7,025 nucleotides of DNA from Clostridia bacterium (GTDB lineage Bacteria; Bacillota; Clostridia; Oscillospirales; Acutalibacteraceae), in contig JAFYQN010000118.1 of NCBI GenBank assembly GCA_017559885.1, positions 1 through 7,025 on the forward strand. Direction: 5' to 3'. Numbering within the stretch: the stretch's first letter is position 1; every line of letters begins with the position of its first letter. Below, piece after piece: positions 4,736 through 7,025 of this stretch. The position numbers were made by a program, and so were the translations under genes. The notes beneath the pieces were generated by a model. The model saw only the letters and a list, made by a program, of their open reading frames with translations, was not told the origin of the DNA and searched no databases.

Positions 4736-7025
4736 TTATCCAGTGTTTTCGGTAACTGTAGTAACGTTTTCCCCTTCGTCAACGCTGCTGTTTTCGCTAC
4801 TTTCGGAATCGGTTGAACTATCACTGCTTTCGCCTGATTCGGTCGAACTGCCGTCGGATGAAACGTCACTAACATCTGATGACGAAGAATCTTCACCATC
4901 AGGCGGTGGTGCTTCACTTGACGTGTCACCTTCAGAACTTGTTATTTCGCTCGAAGTAGCATCACTTGGAGTTTCATCGGCTGTATCGCTCGGTTTAGGA
5001 TCGGGATGCACACCATTACAATATTTTGGTTTGGTTTCATCGGTAAAATAACCCCTTGCAGTGCTGTCGCATTTAGAACCTGCTAACTTACCTGTAGCGT
5101 TACAATATCTATAAGATGAAACGTCTTCGCTAAATTCAAATTCTTTATATTCAAGGTCGGCGTGAACTTTTTTCATTATATCGCGCCATACTTTTGCTGC
5201 GGCGCTTGCGTTCCACACGTTTTCAGGTTGGTCAAAACCGTACCAAACACTACCAACATAATACGGGGTACCTGCAACCATCCATAAATCTTTAGATTCG
5301 CTTGAAGTACCTGTTTTAGCGTATGCGCGCATTTTACTGTAACCGCCAATACTACCACCTGTACCTTGTGAACCGTAAACAACGTTTTGTAACAAACGAT
5401 TCATAATAGTTGCGGTTGTTTCTTTAATAACGCGTTCGCCCAACGAAGTATCTAATATCAACTGATCGTTGATGTCAAGTACCTTTTCGTACGTTTTGGG
5501 TTCGTGATAGATACCACCATTACCAAAAATAGCGTAAGCTGCGGCAGATTCGGTTGTAGTTATACCGTATTGACATCCGCCAAGGGCTAATGATGAAAGG
5601 TTTTTATCCTCTTCGTTAAGGTGTTTAAATTTTAGTTTTTGAGTTAGGAAGTCGTAGGATGTTTGAATACCAAGATCATCCCTCAAAATCCAACAAGGAA
5701 TGGTGTTTGCCGAACGCTCAATAGCGGTTGCTACCGTCATATTGCCGGCATAATCGCCATACCATTCTCGAGGTCCTTTTTTACCGTCTTTATAGTTATC
5801 AAGCGGTTTATCTTCAATAACTGTTGAGTAGGTTATATCTCCGCTTTCTATCGCCTGAACGTAAACGCCAATCGGTTTCATTGTAGAACCTGGTTGTCTT
5901 GGAGAATCAACAGCGCGATTAAGACCACGGTTAACGGTTTTTTCTCCAACGCCTCCAACTATACCTTTGATGTTTCCGTTATAGTCCATAATGGTCATGG
6001 CAGATTGAACGTGAACGCTTTTATCCTTAGAAGATTTTTGAGAGAAATATGTTTTTTGATTAAGATATACCGATTCCATTATTTCTTGTATATCGGTATC
6101 AACAGTAGCGTATATCTTATAACCGCCGTTATAAAGCATTGTAGACGCTGTTGTAGTAGAACAGTTGTATTTAACACTTAAATCTTCAATAACGTCATCG
6201 ATTAAAGCATCAACAAAGTAATTGTTAATAGGTATTTCAAAGTCAAGTTGTTGTGATTTATCTACAACTACTTCTTGTTTTAATGCTTCGGCATACTGCT
6301 CGTCGGTTATTTTTTCAAGTTCATACATTTTGTAAAGAACGTCATCGCGACGATCTTTGTTGCCCTCTGGTTTGGTCATAGGGTTGTATGCGCTTGGGTT
6401 TTTTGTAATCGCGGCAAGCGACGCGCACTCGGCAAGGGTTAAATCCTTAACGTCTTTGTTAAAGTAATAGTTAGCGGCAACCTGAACACCGCAAATACCG
6501 TTACCTAACGATATTGTATTAAGATACGCTTCAAGTATTGTGGTTTTGTCAATTTTTTTTTCAATAATAAACGCGCGCGCAATTTCACGAACTTTTCGTA
6601 TGGCGCTTTTATCGTCATCGGCGGTTACGTTTTTAATTAGCTGTTGCGTTATTGTTGAACCGCCTTGATTAGATGAATATAGTTTAATGAAAGGCAAATA
6701 GTTTAAAAATGCGCCCGTTGTACGTTTCCAGTCAACACCCGAATGTTGATAAAAACGTTGGTCTTCAATTGAAACAAACGCATCAATAAGTTGCTTTGGA
6801 ACATCTTCAATATCTACCCAAATACGATTTTCGGTGCCATGAATACGTTGGTATTCTTCCCATTCATCGTTATCGTTTTTTACGTAGATTATTGAGGTCA
6901 TATTCATCTCATAATTCTTAATGTTGGTAACAATTTCATTGCAACCTAAAAAATCAGTTTCTTTTTTCTCTTCGGATGAAACTGCAAAAACCATACTTAT
7001 AGAAGAAAGTATTATAACGAATGTC
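4736..7025 (-). CDS. Class A penicillin-binding protein, bifunctional transglycosylase/transpeptidase (5' end beyond the right edge)
   Basis: This enzyme polymerises lipid II into glycan strands and cross-links their peptides on the outer face of the cytoplasmic membrane. Positions count from an internal Met at 6994. The frame stays open to the window edge and adds at least ten mostly hydrophobic residues (TFVIILSSIS), the tail of the membrane anchor, so the true start is outside. The GT51 domain shows EDQRFYQHSG (E77 catalytic), GGSTITQQL at 111-119, RKVRE with E137, and later GT motifs through about 204. The transpeptidase domain shows nucleophile S370 in GSTMKP, the S428-A-N430 triad, and K560-T-G562. 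After about 620 there is a short region with C631, C642 and C659, then a Ser/Glu/Asp-rich tail from about 665 to 752. This domain order matches PBP1A-type proteins; the exact paralogue name is not resolvable. A strong terminator follows the stop. Confidence 0.96.
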   Translation of the reverse strand, partial: TFVIILSSISMVFAVSSEEKKETDFLGCNEIVTNIKNYEMNMTSIIYVKNDNDEWEEYQRIHGTENRIWVDIEDVPKQLIDAFVSIEDQRFYQHSGVDWKRTTGAFLNYLPFIKLYSSNQGGSTITQQLIKNVTADDDKSAIRKVREIARAFIIEKKIDKTTILEAYLNTISLGNGICGVQVAANYYFNKDVKDLTLAECASLAAITKNPSAYNPMTKPEGNKDRRDDVLYKMYELEKITDEQYAEALKQEVVVDKSQQLDFEIPINNYFVDALIDDVIEDLSVKYNCSTTTASTMLYNGGYKIYATVDTDIQEIMESVYLNQKTYFSQKSSKDKSVHVQSAMTIMDYNGNIKGIVGGVGEKTVNRGLNRAVDSPRQPGSTMKPIGVYVQAIESGDITYSTVIEDKPLDNYKDGKKGPREWYGDYAGNMTVATAIERSANTIPCWILRDDLGIQTSYDFLTQKLKFKHLNEEDKNLSSLALGGCQYGITTTESAAAYAIFGNGGIYHEPKTYEKVLDINDQLILDTSLGERVIKETTATIMNRLLQNVVYGSQGTGGSIGGYSKMRAYAKTGTSSESKDLWMVAGTPYYVGSVWYGFDQPENVWNASAAAKVWRDIMKKVHADLEYKEFEFSEDVSSYRYCNATGKLAGSKCDSTARGYFTDETKPKYCNGVHPDPKPSDTADETPSDATSSEITSSEGDTSSEAPPPDGEDSSSSDVSDVSSDGSSTESGESSDSSTDSESSENSSVDEGENVTTVTENTG
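4739..5002 (-). other. Low-complexity acidic Ser/Glu/Asp/Pro tail of the penicillin-binding protein
   Basis: The last 88 codons (residues 665-752 counted from the Met at 6994) encode almost only Ser, Glu, Asp, Thr, Pro and Gly. There are degenerate repeats such as SSTESGESS (716-724) followed by SSTDSESS (726-733). No Lys or Arg occurs after K667. The segment should be disordered and extracellular, lying in or on the cell wall. Such tails are common but poorly conserved in Gram-positive class A penicillin-binding proteins. The reading frame through it is unbroken and the matching plus-strand frame is only its shadow. Confidence 0.8.

Noticed and set aside
4663..4929. Minus-strand 88-codon frame ending past the penicillin-binding protein stop
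   Set aside because: It is a shifted frame of the tail that runs through the terminator stem. It has no start signal of its own and no recognisable domain.
4743..5051. Plus-strand open frame of about 100 codons opposite the penicillin-binding protein tail
   Set aside because: It is the complement of the Ser/Glu/Asp repeats. The low-complexity codons avoid stops on the other strand, and the product is itself low-complexity with no recognisable domain.
5176..5382. Minus-strand 68-codon frame within the transpeptidase domain
   Set aside because: It is a shifted frame of the region containing the KTG motif, which is intact in the main frame.
5894..6181. Plus-strand 95-codon frame opposite the middle of the penicillin-binding protein
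   Set aside because: It is antisense to conserved transpeptidase coding sequence, with no recognisable domain or supporting neighbours.
1..7025. Mobile element, CRISPR array, tRNA or rRNA, or a new defence system
   Set aside because: I saw no spaced direct repeats, transposase or integrase motifs, RNA gene signatures or break in gene order. The genes are conserved housekeeping families.

Overview
The window is a chromosomal segment from a low-GC, Gram-positive-type bacterium, most likely a member of the Bacillota class Clostridia. This is inferred from the AT-rich DNA, the purine-rich ribosome binding sites, the ruvC-ruvA-ruvB order, the paired EcfA1/EcfA2 ATPases, and a class A penicillin-binding protein with a long Ser/Glu/Asp-rich tail. 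The genus cannot be fixed from the sequence. Every real gene lies on the minus strand, so transcription runs from right to left. Coding density is very high, and the only intergenic space of note is about 140 bp at 4595-4735.

Right part (4736-7025): most of a bifunctional class A penicillin-binding protein (glycosyltransferase plus transpeptidase). Its N-terminus, including part of the membrane anchor, lies beyond the right edge. The gene ends in a strong intrinsic terminator at 4687-4726.

Middle (4595-4686): a compact promoter region with an extended -10 element. An unusual set of AT-rich inverted repeats sits over the -10 and the predicted transcription start. This promoter should drive everything to its left.

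Left part (1-4594): a gapless run of six genes, ruvC, ruvA, ruvB, a SAM-dependent methyltransferase, ecfA1 and ecfA2. The junctions are a 1-bp overlap, 3 bp, 11 bp, 0 bp and 0 bp. RuvABC forms the Holliday-junction branch-migration and resolution machine. The methyltransferase is RlmI-like but of unproven target. EcfA1 and EcfA2 are the two ATPases that energise the energy-coupling-factor (ECF) vitamin and micronutrient transporters. EcfA2 starts at a TTG and runs off the left edge; ecfT would be the expected next gene.

I see no convincing new biological system. These are conserved housekeeping families. The points worth a second look are the ruv promoter palindromes, the joining of ruvCAB to the ECF ATPases through a methyltransferase, the missing cysteine in that methyltransferase, and the low-complexity tail of the penicillin-binding protein.
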